From the NCBI GenBank assembly GCA_022605955.1, contig JAKCOZ010000081.1, forward strand, positions 558,001 through 622,000: a stretch of DNA of 64,000 nt, given 5' to 3'. Of this stretch, positions 1 to 10,701 are shown piece after piece. The stretch is from Rallus limicola (lineage: Eukaryota > Chordata > Aves > Gruiformes > Rallidae). The notes below the pieces were generated by a model that was given only the letters and a program-made list of their open reading frames with translations, was not told the origin of the DNA and searched no databases. Both the position numbers and the translations under genes were made by a program. Within the stretch, counting starts at the first letter, position 1. The number at the start of each line of letters is the position of its first letter.

Positions 1-2135
1 AAAAACAAAGCCATTTAACACACTGTGCTGTGGGGACTACGAGTAAGAGCCCCCCTCCTTCTGCTGCCCAGGCACGGGCACCACCACATTGCTCATATGT
101 CAGGTGTCCGAGAAGAGGATGCTCCAGGCAAAGCTGGAGGCCCACGAGCCCAAACCTGCCCCAGGATCACCCTGCTTGACTATTTGGCATACTGTACCAT
201 TTTGGCTGGAGTCTTCCTCACGATCTTCATGCTCTCCACCAGAGAGGCTTTTCCCCTCTTCTTCATAAACAGTTTGTTCTTTGAAGATGACCTCTTCCTC
301 AAATACAACTTCTTTATAGATGACATCTTTCTTGGCAATTTCTTCAACCATTCCTTTGTCTAAGCTTTCTTCCTGAACGGTTTCTTTGACAACTTCTTTG
401 TTGATAACTTCTTTGACTTTTGTATCAACAGTTTCTTCTCTGTTGTCAATTTTGTCCTTGCCTTCTCCATCATTAACTTCCTTCTCTTCTCCGTTGTCGC
501 CTTCTTCATCGCTGTCATCTTTGCCATCACCTTTTTCTTCTCTGTACTCCTGGCCTGTCTCCATGTTTTCCTCAGGAGCTCCTGTACTCTCTCCATTCCC
601 TCCTGCGTCCACATGCTTCTCCTTGCGGTCCTCTTTCCTCACTGTGCGAGGGGATGGCTTTTTGTCCAAATCCATAGAAATAATGCACCTATAAAAGCCC
701 GAGGAGGACGGGAAAGTGTCACGTTGTGTTGTCTCTGCACGATGGTAGGACAGCCAGCACACAGAGCTAGTCAGCATTTGTCTCCATACCTGTAGCAAGG
801 AGATGCTCCTTCCACCTTAAGGAACGCGAAGGATCCACTTCTGCCTCCCACCCTGCAGGGCTTCCTATGCCTGTACTCGCAGCACGTGCTCAACCGATCC
901 ACATAAATCCCGTTGAGGAAGAAGGTCAGGCTGAATGGGAAACCACGGTGCCTCTTGGAGATGAACTGAAAGCTTTCTGCAATGGCAGAGGAAAGGGTTC
1001 ACAGAAACGGGTTATGCTTTGCTGTCAGCCTCTTGCCATCATCACATCCCATGCCCACCAAAGCAGCCAGCCCTCTGAGGTCAGGTACTTTGGCTCTCGG
1101 CTCTATTAATCGGATGGAAAAAGTCCAGCTCCTCCTCACACCACAGCATTGGCACCTTCCAACCCCGCACTACCAAGCTGGACACGCCTGTGACAAGCCA
1201 CTCCATCCTCAGTTGGCTGCTCACACTGCAGCGGAACAGAACCCGGAGACTCACGGCACAGCAAGGTGCCTTCTGCCACCTCCCCTCCCAGAGTGTGCAT
1301 TGCGCAGGAAGCTTGGGATCCCTGGAGTGTGCCTGCGTTGATGGGGCCGTGCAGCAGCCAGCCAGAGCTCCCCCAGTGTAGTGCAGGTGTTCCTAAGTGG
1401 GTGCCTCCTCACAGAGTGCACCCAGGCTCCCAATGGGGACAGTGGCCATGCCAGGGGCTCTGGGCCCACGCTCGGACTCATGCCCACATTTTAGCCAGTT
1501 GCCTGGACCAGCAGGAACAATTTGAGGCCTGACCCTTACCTCCTTCCAACAGGTTGCCTTTGTAGACACAAAGGTTCTGTCCTCCACAGTGCTGCTGGTA
1601 GACTGCGATTTCATCTCTGTCATGAGCAGCACTGCGAGATAAACGGACACGCTTCCCAAGGAAGACCATGGTGACATGTGCGTTGCTGCAGAGCAGGGAC
1701 TGGGGAGACACTCTGGCATCCTGAGGCAGGAGAGACACAAAAAGCACATTCATTCACCTGTCTTTCAGAAATACCATGAACCTGCACTCACACTACGTAC
1801 AGGCACCTTTCAGCATCAGGCCCTTACCCTTCTTGGAGGTTCCTCGGAGCCCTTTGGTACGGTGAGGGAGCGAAATTGTCTCCTTTGGTACACGCCATTT
1901 CTCGCTGCCCCAGCGTGTTCATCTCTCTTTTCCAGGGGTGGATGTGGCACTGGTATTCTGGGTTTCTTCATGGTGGGAAGGTGACAGTGGGATGCATCAG
2001 CCACAGCTCTCGTGGAGATCTTACAGCGTAAGCCTTTGCGTTCCTCCTGCAGAAATGGTTTAACCAGGTCAAACAGGCTCTGCAAAAATAGCTCCTGAGC
2101 ATAGGAAATGCACCAGGGTCTGCCTGTGCTTTACA
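1..2135. repeat. Block S, copy 1 (partial; A-side class)
   Basis: Left part cut by the window start. Contains exons 7 (222-688), 6 (790-976), 5 (1540-1720) and 4 (1828-2079) of the ERICH3-like gene. Similarity to the other S blocks stops after TTTACA at 2135, inside the intron upstream of exon 4. Confidence 0.95.
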
Positions 2136-3425
2136 TTTAAGAACACACTTAGCTCTGGAACAGCCCTGTAACTCGGTGCTCTCAGGTTTGGTCATGAAAA
2201 CACTTCTGGGCTATGCCCCTTTCCTTTCCTTTGCCAGGCTACGGGCAGATTGCTTGAAAATGTCTCTCCCAGATACACACGACACTGTAATCCAGGTACT
2301 GCTCGTCCCCAGGCAGAGTTCTGGTCACTAGCAGACAGAACGCTGCTCAACCCCTACAGCCCTGCTCTGCGCTCTCAGCTGGCAAGCCAATTCCCAAGCA
2401 GCCAGAATCTTCCAAGATGTGTGTGGGTCAGAAGGCTTCTTGTCCATTTCTAGGGCAGCTCTAGGCCTCCTTCGGGATGAAATGCCAACGGAGTGAGGAG
2501 GCCCTGAAAAGCAAGGTATACTAGAGAAGAAATTCCGCAAATGTTGCATGATCTGGATCCAAGCTCAGCATCACCTCTTTATGCCCTAGGACTGACTGAG
2601 CTGTCTTGACAGGGGTGGGCACAGAAAGAATCACCTTAATCAACCGCCCCTTGAGCAGACGCTAGTTCTTGGAGAAACACTCGTGAGCATCACAACATGG
2701 AGCCAACGCGCAGCAGGAGTGAGCTGTTCATATACTGACCGCCACTCAGCTGTAGCAGGTCACAGTCCCATTCTAAATCCAACAGTCCCACAGAACCCCT
2801 CACACAAAGTCAATCACACAAAGTTATTTTGTTCTAAACCAGAAGGCGAGTCAAACACTCACCCGAAAGCAACCGTGTACACATCAAGATCACGTTTGTC
2901 TCCTCCCAAAAAGGGAACAGTGGCAGCAGGAGATACTCTAGGCTAAGCACCAAGGGGCCAGAGGGCTATGTGCACACTTTCCCTGTGTGTGCTTACACAC
3001 AGCACACAGAGTGCTGGGTGAAACTCACCATTTGCAAGTGAGCAGCTGGTTCTCCACCCATGAATTCCTGGAATCGAACCTTTCTGCGACCAGCTGGTGG
3101 ATGCGGCAAGTACACAGGTCCAGCACCTTCCATGGCTCTTCTGGATGTTTCCACCTGAGCAAACAGAAACGTAGGTCGCTGAGGTTCCACATACTCTAAG
3201 GGCAGTGCCTGAGCTCGTCTTCTGTCCGTCTGTCATTGGACAGCTGTGACCACTGGCATGCCTAGACCCAGTGGAACATGCAAAAGACATGCAAAACCAC
3301 AAATCCTTTTTTTCCTTTGTATTCAGAGAAAAGAAACTCACCAGTCCTGATCTCTGCAGATGTGTTCTTAACCTAAGATCACTTAAATATCCTTTCAAGT
3401 CTCTGTCCATAATGCTACTCCTCAT
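1..3425 (-). CDS. ERICH3: ERICH3-like gene, copy 1 (5' part; 3' exons lie left of the window)
   Basis: Multi-exon minus-strand gene resembling glutamate-rich protein 3. Exons by splice signals and phase: exon 2 3342-3435 (first ATG at 3425), exon 3 3029-3154, exon 3b 2863-2942, exon 4 1828-2077 or 2079, exon 5 1540-1720, exon 6 790-976, exon 7 222 (or 198)-688. Exons 5 and 6 encode the DUF4590 region, with the motifs [15 protein letters not shown] and [11 protein letters not shown] and a Cys pair in CCEYRHRK. Exon 7 starts with [12 protein letters not shown] and runs into a Glu/Lys/Asp-rich tail. Known ERICH3 is a ciliary protein; a role here is inferred only from homology. Exon 8 and everything after it are outside the window. 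The long coiled-coil exon expected between exons 2 and 3 is absent. Confidence 0.85.
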
Positions 3426-4196
3426 GGCAAGAAATCTGAAAGGAAATAAATGCACACACATGTAATCCCCTTGAGACCCAAATTTGCACAGCTTTATTAA
3501 CAAAGACCTTGCCTGGGCAGCTCAGCATTTTGGCTTCAGACAGGCCACAGCCCCGGTGCTTACCACACCGCTCACTCTCCAGTACCATTTACTCTGCCAG
3601 GGTCACACCTTAGCTGCCCGTTCAGAGAAACACATCTCTCTTGCTGGAGCCAAGTCTTTTTTTCCCACCTGGCTGGAGCTCTAGCTACTACTTCTCAAGA
3701 GAGACCTTCCCACACCACCCTTTTCCAAAGGCTCATCCAGGCATGATACAAGGACGTTCCAATCTGAAACACAACTTCGAGGTGGGTTGGTTGTATGGCC
3801 ACGGTTAAGTTCTGACACTGGTTCCTTATTCGAAGCATCACCCACAAAACCAGGACGTGCCATGTTTTGTCAGGGAGAGCTGCAGAGGTCCTCGGTTCCT
3901 GGGTGTCACTAACACACATCCCCTCGGGGAAGCCCGGGTGCTCAGAAACTCATAACCTGGGCACCTGCAGCTAGACACTGCCACAGGGCAATGCCTGGCA
4001 CCAGTGGTCCCCTTCCCTGCCACTCCTCCTGCCCGCTCCCAGAACAAGAGACCTGCCTTGGTGCAGGGCTCTGGGGCGTAGAGAACTCCTGAGTCATGAG
4101 GCGTTTGCCCCTGCCCACCCTGGCCCATAAACCCCCAGTCCCCACATTTCCCAGGCAGGGCAGCCTGACTCCACACAGGTCCCCCACCCCACTCAC

Positions 4197-4496
4197 CTCG
4201 GCGTTGGGCCACTCAAGGCGGCGGCGACCCAGGCGCAGCTGCCAGCTCTCCAAGGAACCGATCTGCAGCTGCTGAAGGAGCCGAGATGACTCTCCCTACT
4301 ATGGACGTGAATGTCCCTCGAACCAAGGGCACAGACTGTGATACCCAGGAGCACCTCCACTGGTGCCCCTCACAGACTGCAGCAAAACTGGTTCTGTGCT
4401 GCTCCCCGAGTGAGGGACCAACTAATGCCCCTCACCTTCTGTGAGCCAGGCACTGCCCCAGCCAATAGGAATGACCGGCACCCGTTACCTAGCAAT
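4197..4496 (-). promoter_or_regulatory. ERICH3-like promoter, X-box and untranslated exon 1 (copy 1)
   Basis: A CpG-rich stretch without a TATA box ends in the splice donor CGAG|GTGAGT at 4197/4196. No ATG occurs in exon 1, so translation should start in exon 2. Upstream on the minus strand lie a CCAAT motif in inverted orientation (4462-4466) and GTTACCTAGCAAT at 4484-4496. The latter matches the RFX X-box palindrome except at its last base. RFX-driven X-boxes are typical of ciliary genes, which fits ERICH3. The transcription start was not determined. Confidence 0.65.
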
Positions 4497-4730
4497 CACC
4501 TGTGACACGGCCTCCCTGCATCACACCTCACTTACACTAGGCTAGGCACCTAGCAATCACCTGTGACACGGCCTCCCTGCGTCACACCTCACTTACACTA
4601 GGCTAGGCACCTAGCAATCACCTGTGACACGGCCTCCCTGCGTCACACCTCACTTACACTAGGCTAGGCACCTAGCAATCACCTGTGACACGGCCTCCCT
4701 GCGTCACACCTCACTTACACTAGGCTAGGC
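4487..4730. repeat. 61-bp minisatellite, 4 units, at promoter
   Basis: Four tandem 61-bp units (starts 4487, 4548, 4609, 4670) are almost identical; the first has CATCAC where the others have CGTCAC. Each begins ACCTAGCAATC, the right part of the X-box, so the array multiplies half-sites upstream of the promoter. Each unit also has a TGACGCA motif, similar to a CRE/ATF half-site, on the minus strand. Confidence 0.97.
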
Positions 4731-4984
4731 ATTCCTGAGCCTCCAAGGAGCAGCACAGCTCCCTACTCCTGTGCCAAGGGCAGCCCACGAGGAAACCGTC
4801 TGCTGGGCCTCTGCACCGCCTCGAGTGACAAAGGGTCCTGGGGAAGCCGCAGGGCACCAGGAGCCACAGTGCCGAGTTACTGCGACTTACAAACACTGAC
4901 TGAAATCCTACTGAGCTAATTCCTGTTGCTGGGACGAGTATGTGCATCTCTGTAGAAATGGGGACAGCCAAAAAACTGGGTTTT

Positions 4985-5158
4985 TTCTCCTCACTGTGAT
5001 TCCCAGAGGCTCTGTGACCCTTGCCGATGGGCTCGGCCCTGGTCAGCAGCAACTCTGGCCTTGAAGCGGCTGATGTTTACAGTCTGGGGCCTGCAGAGAG
5101 CTTCTGGCTGCTGCTTGCAGAAGCCATCTCGGCAGCACAGCTACGCAAAACTGCGACA
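4985..5158. mobile_element. LTR end fragment
   Basis: About 174 bp matching the right end of the two full LTRs downstream (compare 9545-9748), including the terminal ACTGCGACA. The rest of this LTR is missing. Confidence 0.8.
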
Positions 5159-5206
5159 GTAAAGTCATTTGCGATTGCAACTGCTAACAATAGTGTTTAG
5201 AGCTTG

Positions 5207-5443
5207 TGCCTATCTCAATTTTTAATATAGCAGGGGAGAATCAGACCACAAGTGTAAGTAAAAACCTTGGTCCATTGCCATTTATTCACGAAAGGAAAAC
5301 TGGGGAGGGAGGGGGTGTTTGGGATTTTTTTTGGTTTGGGGTTTTGGTTTTGGGTGGGGTTTTTTCAGTTGTGTAGCAACTGTTCTTAGAAGCATTGCAA
5401 AGTATGATGAAGTCACAAAGGAAGCCAGGCAGTGACTTTTCAC
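5207..5443 (+). repeat. Inverted repeat, left arm
   Basis: Imperfect reverse complement of 10466-10701. Conserved stretches include GGGGAGAATCAGACCACAAG and GGTCCATTGCCATTTATTCA. It ends exactly where the first LTR begins, so the LTR may have inserted into this element. Confidence 0.8.
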
Positions 5444-5445
5444 AC

Positions 5446-6638
5446 TGTGGTGGTTGAGCCCTGGCTAAAGGCCAGACACCCACCAAAATCAGTCTGCTAC
5501 TCCCCTTCTTAGTTGGACAGGGGAGAAATAACATAATTGGGCGGCTCAAGAGGCAAACTTGTTAATGACGCGGGCAAAACAGACTCAGCACAGAGTGCTG
5601 AAGAGAAAGTGATCTAATTTATTACACTGCACTAAAGAGAAACAGTGAAAAAGAACCAGAGTCAGGAGTGCAACCAACAATCTTGAAACAAATGCAACCA
5701 GGCAAACGCTTTCCCCCCCCACTCCCTCCTCGGCAGGCTTTAGCTAGAAGTTTGCTCCCTTCTTCCCTCCCAGTCACAGCCCAGGAGGGGCAGGGACTGG
5801 GGAAATGGGGGTCTGGGTAACACCTTTCCCCCACCCTTCCATTCTAAGCAGACTGCCCTTTAGCCATGAGTTTGCTCCCTTCTTCCCCTCTCCTGCTCTC
5901 ACCTCAGGCCGGGGGGGCAGGGACTGGGAGATGGGGGTTTAGTCAGTCCCTTGCAAGATGGTTTCCTTCTCGGCTGGGATGGGGGCATCCATTCCCACAG
6001 CCTCCCCCTGCTGCACCCTAGGATCTCACCCACAAGAGCCAGTCCTCCAGGAACTTTCTCCAAGGCAAATCTCTTCCCGCCGGGCTTCATCTCTGCTCTG
6101 GCAGGCAGCAACAAATCCCAGTGTCTCTCAGGCCCAGTCCTCCACGGGGCTATGATGCCTCTTCCAGCAAACCTGTGTGGCTCATCTCTGTAGGTCGCTT
6201 GTGCTGGCAGGGGCTCATCCCAACGTCAGTCACGGCATCTTCTCTGTGTCTCCCCCGGCTCCATCCAGCGTGGAGCCTCTCCAGCGGACAGGTCGGGGCT
6301 CGGCCTCCTCCATGGCTCCTTTCCTCCGGCTACTCAACCGGCTTCCGCTCGGGCTGCAGGGGCATCTCTCTCCTTGCCTGGGTACCTGGGGCCTCCTCCC
6401 CCAGCCTTCCCGGCCTTTTGTGTCTGTCAACTGCTTACATTTATATGCAAATAGACATCCCAATGCCCTTAACGGGCCAAAACTGCAGCCTTCCTGGCCC
6501 GCCGTGTACTGGTGGAGTCTCTGTCTCCTCTCTGTGACTCTCAGAGGCGCTATCAGCAGGCCTGCAGAAGATTCCGGCAGCCATTTTCTGCAGCCCCTGG
6601 CCCTCTCTCTCAGTAGCCAACTATGCAAAACTGTGACA
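5446..6638. mobile_element. Long ERV LTR (first)
   Basis: About 1.19 kb, from TGTGGTGGTTGAGCCCTG to ACTGTGACA (TG...CA termini). It shares order and motifs with the LTR at 8448-9748 but is clearly diverged from it. Orientation is uncertain. The minus strand carries AATAAA near 5620 and an octamer plus TATA-like motif at 6439-6452, suggesting minus sense, opposite to the gag remnant downstream. Confidence 0.75.
6439..6452 (-). promoter_or_regulatory. Octamer plus TATA-like motif inside the first LTR
   Basis: On the minus strand ATTTGCAT (6445-6452) runs straight into ATATAAAT (6439-6446), an octamer/TATA pair as in a U3 promoter. The second LTR lacks this segment. The same motif recurs about 17.7, 35.3 and 53.0 kb further on. 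Confidence 0.4.
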
Positions 6639-7289
6639 CCAGCACAGCTTGCTACAGGTCCTTTGTTGACTATACACAGCGGGACTTTATTTCCCTTACA
6701 GCCCACAGGCTTTATCAGGAGGCTTTGTGCACAACACCTGAAGCGTGGCTCTCTTCAGCAGATCCTGCCAGTGAAGTTCTAACCACCATTTCTTACACTT
6801 CACATGTGGCCCCTGAGGCTCACCTCCCAGTTAGCAGACCTCCAGCGTGCATCTGAGAACGGATTTGGGATCCCTGGACTTCTCCACACTAAGCTGAGGG
6901 AGCGGGAGAAAAGGGCAGGATGGGAAGAAGGCGACTAAGGTGACACTAGGAGAAGCCCGTTACCAGTCTGTGCGACTCCAGGGAGCGACGGGCAGTTCCA
7001 GGCTGCCTCTGCGTTTATACTTGTTACATGCCATGTTTTTTGTCCCTGGCTCCTTCTCCAGGAGAAGCGTCCTCTTTTTGCTTGCAGGGGCACAGCATGC
7101 CTTATGCTGCAGCTTGGTTTTGGGGATTTCCTTGACCTCTCCCTCTTCCCTGTGCTGGGAGAAGGGTTCTGCCCTCAAAAGGGTGACCTTGCATTAGAGA
7201 AGGTGAACCAGGGTGATGACCAGTGGGGAATAAGGCACTGTAGTGATCTGGGAGTAGGGGGGGGGGCTGGAGGGGAAGGGAGGCCCAGC
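6639..7289 (+). other. Uncharacterised stretch between first LTR and gag remnant
   Basis: No gene recognised. It may hold degenerate leader or 5' gag sequence of the ERV. Short open frames have no recognisable similarity. Equivalent stretches follow the first LTR in the other three A modules. Confidence 0.4.
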
Positions 7290-8190
7290 AAGATGGGCCC
7301 CATAATCCAGGCAGCCCTGGGGCAAGCAGGGGGCTCCGAGGGACCAACTCGGGTTAAAGTCCCTTTTCCTGTGAGTGATTTGGATGCATGGGAACAAGTG
7401 GGAACAGGGTATCGGGACGAGCCTTCAGGGGCTGCCAAGCGCTTCGACCTCGTTGTTAAGACCCAGGACCCTGAGGGCAGGACAGAGATACAATGACAGA
7501 GATGGAAAAGCAGTTGCGTTTGAAAACAGCCAAAACGCAGGTGCAAGCTCCAATTCCAGCGGGGACGCTGGGGGAACCGGCGGAACAATATATTCCCCAG
7601 ACAGGTCCAGGATGGGACCCGAATGATAGTGGTGATTATCAACGGCTGGAGCAGTATCAGGCATGGGTGAAATCTGGTTTGGAAAACGCAACCCCCAAAG
7701 CAGTAAATCGGTCGGCTACATGTGCTGTGAAACAAAATTACTCTGAGACTCCTACCGACAGAGCTCTCGGAAAGACTGAGGCTGGCAATGTGCAGACACA
7801 CCACCCTGGAGCCCTCAGCAAAGGCCGGCAACAGTTGGTCTCACCGTTTTGGGACAGTCATCTGATGGTATCACCAAGAAGCTACAGAAGTTCAGGAAGC
7901 CAGATAGACAGGACAGAGAAAAGGCAATTGAAGAAGCATGGAGAGTGTTCAGGAACAGGGAAAGCAGTGAGAAAAAATCAGAAAGGAGAAGAACCATCGC
8001 TCCTGTTGCAGCTTTGGAGCAATGCAGGTTACAAGAAGGGGGCTGCGGGGACTGGATAGAGCCCAATGTGCCTGGGCTAAGAAAAAGGGGCACTGGGAAA
8101 GCCAATGTCCAGAAAAGTGCAAAGAAAAGGGGGCAGAGGAAGGAAGAAAGCTGGACAAAAGGACCCTCCTCAAAAACACCCCACGGGACA
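7290..8190 (+). pseudogene. Class I (gammaretrovirus-like) ERV gag remnant: capsid and nucleocapsid
   Basis: Plus-strand similarity to retroviral Gag, spread over different frames. The capsid N-terminal part is at about 7300-7490. The capsid middle (containing DYQRLEQYQAWVKSGL) is at about 7560-7710. The capsid C-terminal helix region (KLQKFRKPDRQDREKAIEEA) is at about 7870-8000, and a zinc knuckle at about 8065-8110. Frame changes near 7490, before 7860 and again before the knuckle mean no intact Gag can be made. The knuckle has Cys, His and Cys in place but Ala where the second Cys should be. No pol or env is seen. Confidence 0.75.
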
Positions 8191-8447
8191 CAAGGGCAAA
8201 AGAACAGGAGCTACGGACTCAGCCGGCAGTTTCACATCGAGCTTCACTGTCTCTGGGCTCAGCAGTGGGGTTTTTAGGGACTTGGGATTGTGCCCAGGAG
8301 CCGTTAAGAGTTGCTCTTTGTGCATCTCACTGCACCAAAACCCATGTGCAGTGTGTGGAGCAGCAGGGCAGTGTGAAATGGGTATGTTCAGGTACCAACA
8401 GGGCTCAGCCATCCATTGGCAAGGTGCCAAACGGCCAGCCATAGCTC

Positions 8448-9748
8448 TGTGGTGGTTTAGCCCTGTCTGGAGGCCAGGCACCCACCAAAGTCCATCACTC
8501 CCCTTTGTAGTTAGACTGGGGAGAAAATATATACTGAGAGCATTAGGAGTCAGTGTAAGGACAGGGAAAGATCATCCTGTCATCAACGACAGGGACAAAA
8601 CAGACTCAACACAGAGTGAAGGAAAGAAAACTCTCCAATTTAGTACACTGCACTACAGAAACAATGAAAACCGAGTCGAAAAGCACAACCAGACCTTAAA
8701 ACAATGCAACCAGATCTTAAAACACTTTTCTTCCCACCCCTGCCTTCTTAGCAGAATTTAGTCAGAATTTTGTTCCCTTCTTCCCTCCTGCTGTGGCACG
8801 GGGGGTTGGGGGGGGCAGGGACTGGGGAAAAATGGGGTTCTCGGTAGCACCTTCCCCCCCACCCCTCCATTCTAAGCAGACTTCCCTTTAGTCGTGTTTT
8901 TGCTCCCTTCTTCCCTCCCATCCTGGCACAGGGGGGCAGGGACTGGGGAAATGGGGGGTTTGGTCAGTTTCTCCTGAGTTGTCCTTCTTAGCCAGGGCGG
9001 GGAGGGGGGCATTCCTCACCCCCTGCCCCTGCTGCACCCTGGGGTCCCACCCACAGCAGACAGTCCTCACAAACTTCTCCAAATGTGAGCCATTTCCCAT
9101 GGGGCTTCAGCTCTTCCCCAGCTGCCCCAGCCTGGGTCCCAGCTCTGAGGCAGTCATCAATCCAGTGTCTCTCAGTCCCTCAGGCCCAGCCTGCTCCTCC
9201 ATGACCTGCTCCGGCAAGGGTGTCTCTTGCTCACCCCTGTGTCTCTGTCTCTCTCCATGGGTCCAAGTGCTGGCAGGGGCTGGCTCCAATGTGGGTCACA
9301 GCATCTCCCGTGTGTCTCCCCCTGCTCCATCCAGCGTGGGGCCTCTCCACGGGCTGCAGGTGGGGTCTGGGCCTTGTCCCTGTGCTGTGGGGGGACCCTT
9401 GCTCCCCGTGGGTTTCTCCAGGGGCTCAGGGGCATTTTTCTCTCTGGTACCTGGAGCGCCTCCGCCCCTTCCTCCCCGGCCTTAGTGTCTGCACAGCTCG
9501 TTAAATCTTCTCTCTCCCTTCTCTGGGGCAAAATGAAGCTGCTGGCGGGTTCTTTTCTTCTGGACGTGATTCCCAGAGGTGCTGTGACCATTGCTGATGG
9601 GCTCGGCCTTGGTCAGCAGCAACTCTGGCCTTGAATTGGCCGATGTTTAGTCTTCGGGGCCTGCAGAGAGCTTCTGGCTGCTCCTGACGGCAGCCATTTT
9701 CTGCAGCCCCTGGTCTCCCCCAGCACCCAGCTACGCAGAACTGCGACA
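8448..9748. mobile_element. Long ERV LTR (second)
   Basis: About 1.30 kb with TGTGGTGGTTTAGCCCTG and ACTGCGACA ends. It is related to but well diverged from the LTR at 5446-6638. The pair is therefore either a very old provirus or two separate insertions flanking the gag remnant. No convincing target-site duplication was seen. Confidence 0.75.
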
Positions 9749-10465
9749 CTGCCTAAGAAAAACCCAAAACAATGAGATTCACAAAAAATATCTCAGCAGC
9801 TAGCAGCAGTACAAGCACGGGATGATGATTTTGAAACTTGAGGACAACAGTGGAGACCAAGGGGTGCACCCCTGCTCATTTTACACCTCGAGTTACCTGG
9901 AGGTAAATACTGTCGTCAAAGCAAACTCCCATTCTGTTACCTTTAGTCACTCTTTTCTGTGGCAATATTGCAGACAGTTAACCATCGTTTGACTAGATTC
10001 ACTCTCTGTTTAGGACCCATCAACCTCTGCTGTTTGTAAGGGTGAACACAAAGCCATGGGAGTGCAGAGTTTGACTCCTGCGTCAGACACTGAATAGCAG
10101 CTTTGCTGCAGGGAGAGGTGATTAGCCATGAACCAGAGTCTCTTTGGAAGAAGGCTGTATGAAAAGCCGTGATCTCAAAAGAGGAGGTCAGCTCAGTCTT
10201 AGACCACAAACAGGACAAGCCTGGTACACATTTTCCCGGTGTTTGATGTGCCCAAGCTGAAAGGACGCTAGATCCTAGTGACAATACCCTAAGCGTCCTC
10301 CTGTTGATCTGTTTATCAAGAACCTTACCAGCATTCAAATGCTAACAGAGCACTGTGCTCACAGATCTTTTCTCCTTGTGTTTTGTTGTCATGATAAAAG
10401 GCCCTTATGTGCCTTCCAGAGCTGTCCACAGAAGTATTATCAGCTCCAAAGCTGTGGTGGATAAC
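9749..10465. other. Uncharacterised intergenic stretch
   Basis: No recognisable gene. A minus-strand open frame of 131 codons (9943-10338) has no similarity I recognise and varies (Ser versus Cys) between copies. It lies between the second LTR and the inverted repeat. Equivalents are at about 27444-28160, 45075-45791 and 62769-63485. Confidence 0.4.
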
Positions 10466-10701
10466 TGAAAAGTCACCGCCTGGCTTTTAAGAAGAATTGC
10501 TACACAGCAGTCTCTTCAGACTTGGGCAGGAAAAAAGCCCCACTTAAAACCAAAACCTCCAAACAAAAATCAACAACAAAAACTAAAGGAACACCCCTCC
10601 ACCCACCGCTTTGTTTTCTTGAATAAATGGCAATGGACCGACTGTTTACGTAGACTTGTGGTCTGATTCTCCCCTGCTACACTGCAAATTGAGATAGGCA
10701 C
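10466..10701 (-). repeat. Inverted repeat, right arm
   Basis: Partner of 5207-5443 in opposite orientation, 5 kb away on the other side of the ERV block. The family is not recognised; it is probably an old interspersed repeat. Confidence 0.8.

Noticed and set aside
25..363. Plus-strand open frame of 112 codons repeated seven times
   Set aside because: It is the antisense shadow of the Glu-rich exon 7; GAA/GAG codons read backwards as TTC/CTC keep the frame open.
386..694. Plus-strand Ser/Leu-rich frame of 102 codons
   Set aside because: Also antisense to exon 7; low-complexity composition follows from the Glu-rich sense strand.
3942..4253. Minus-strand frame starting in exon 1
   Set aside because: It has no ATG start and runs through a strong splice donor at 4197; the region is better read as an untranslated exon plus intron.
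4487..4730. CRISPR-like array of 61-bp repeats
   Set aside because: Units are contiguous with no spacers and lie in vertebrate DNA; it is a minisatellite.
6177..6782. 201-codon plus-strand frame
   Set aside because: Lies inside the first LTR, is Pro/Ser-rich from C-rich sequence and overlaps other open frames; no protein family recognised.
7175..7831. 218-codon minus-strand frame
   Set aside because: It is antisense to the gag remnant and shows no similarity of its own.
8979..9634. Several overlapping 94-168 codon frames
   Set aside because: All fall in the C-rich second LTR on both strands; they look like composition artefacts.
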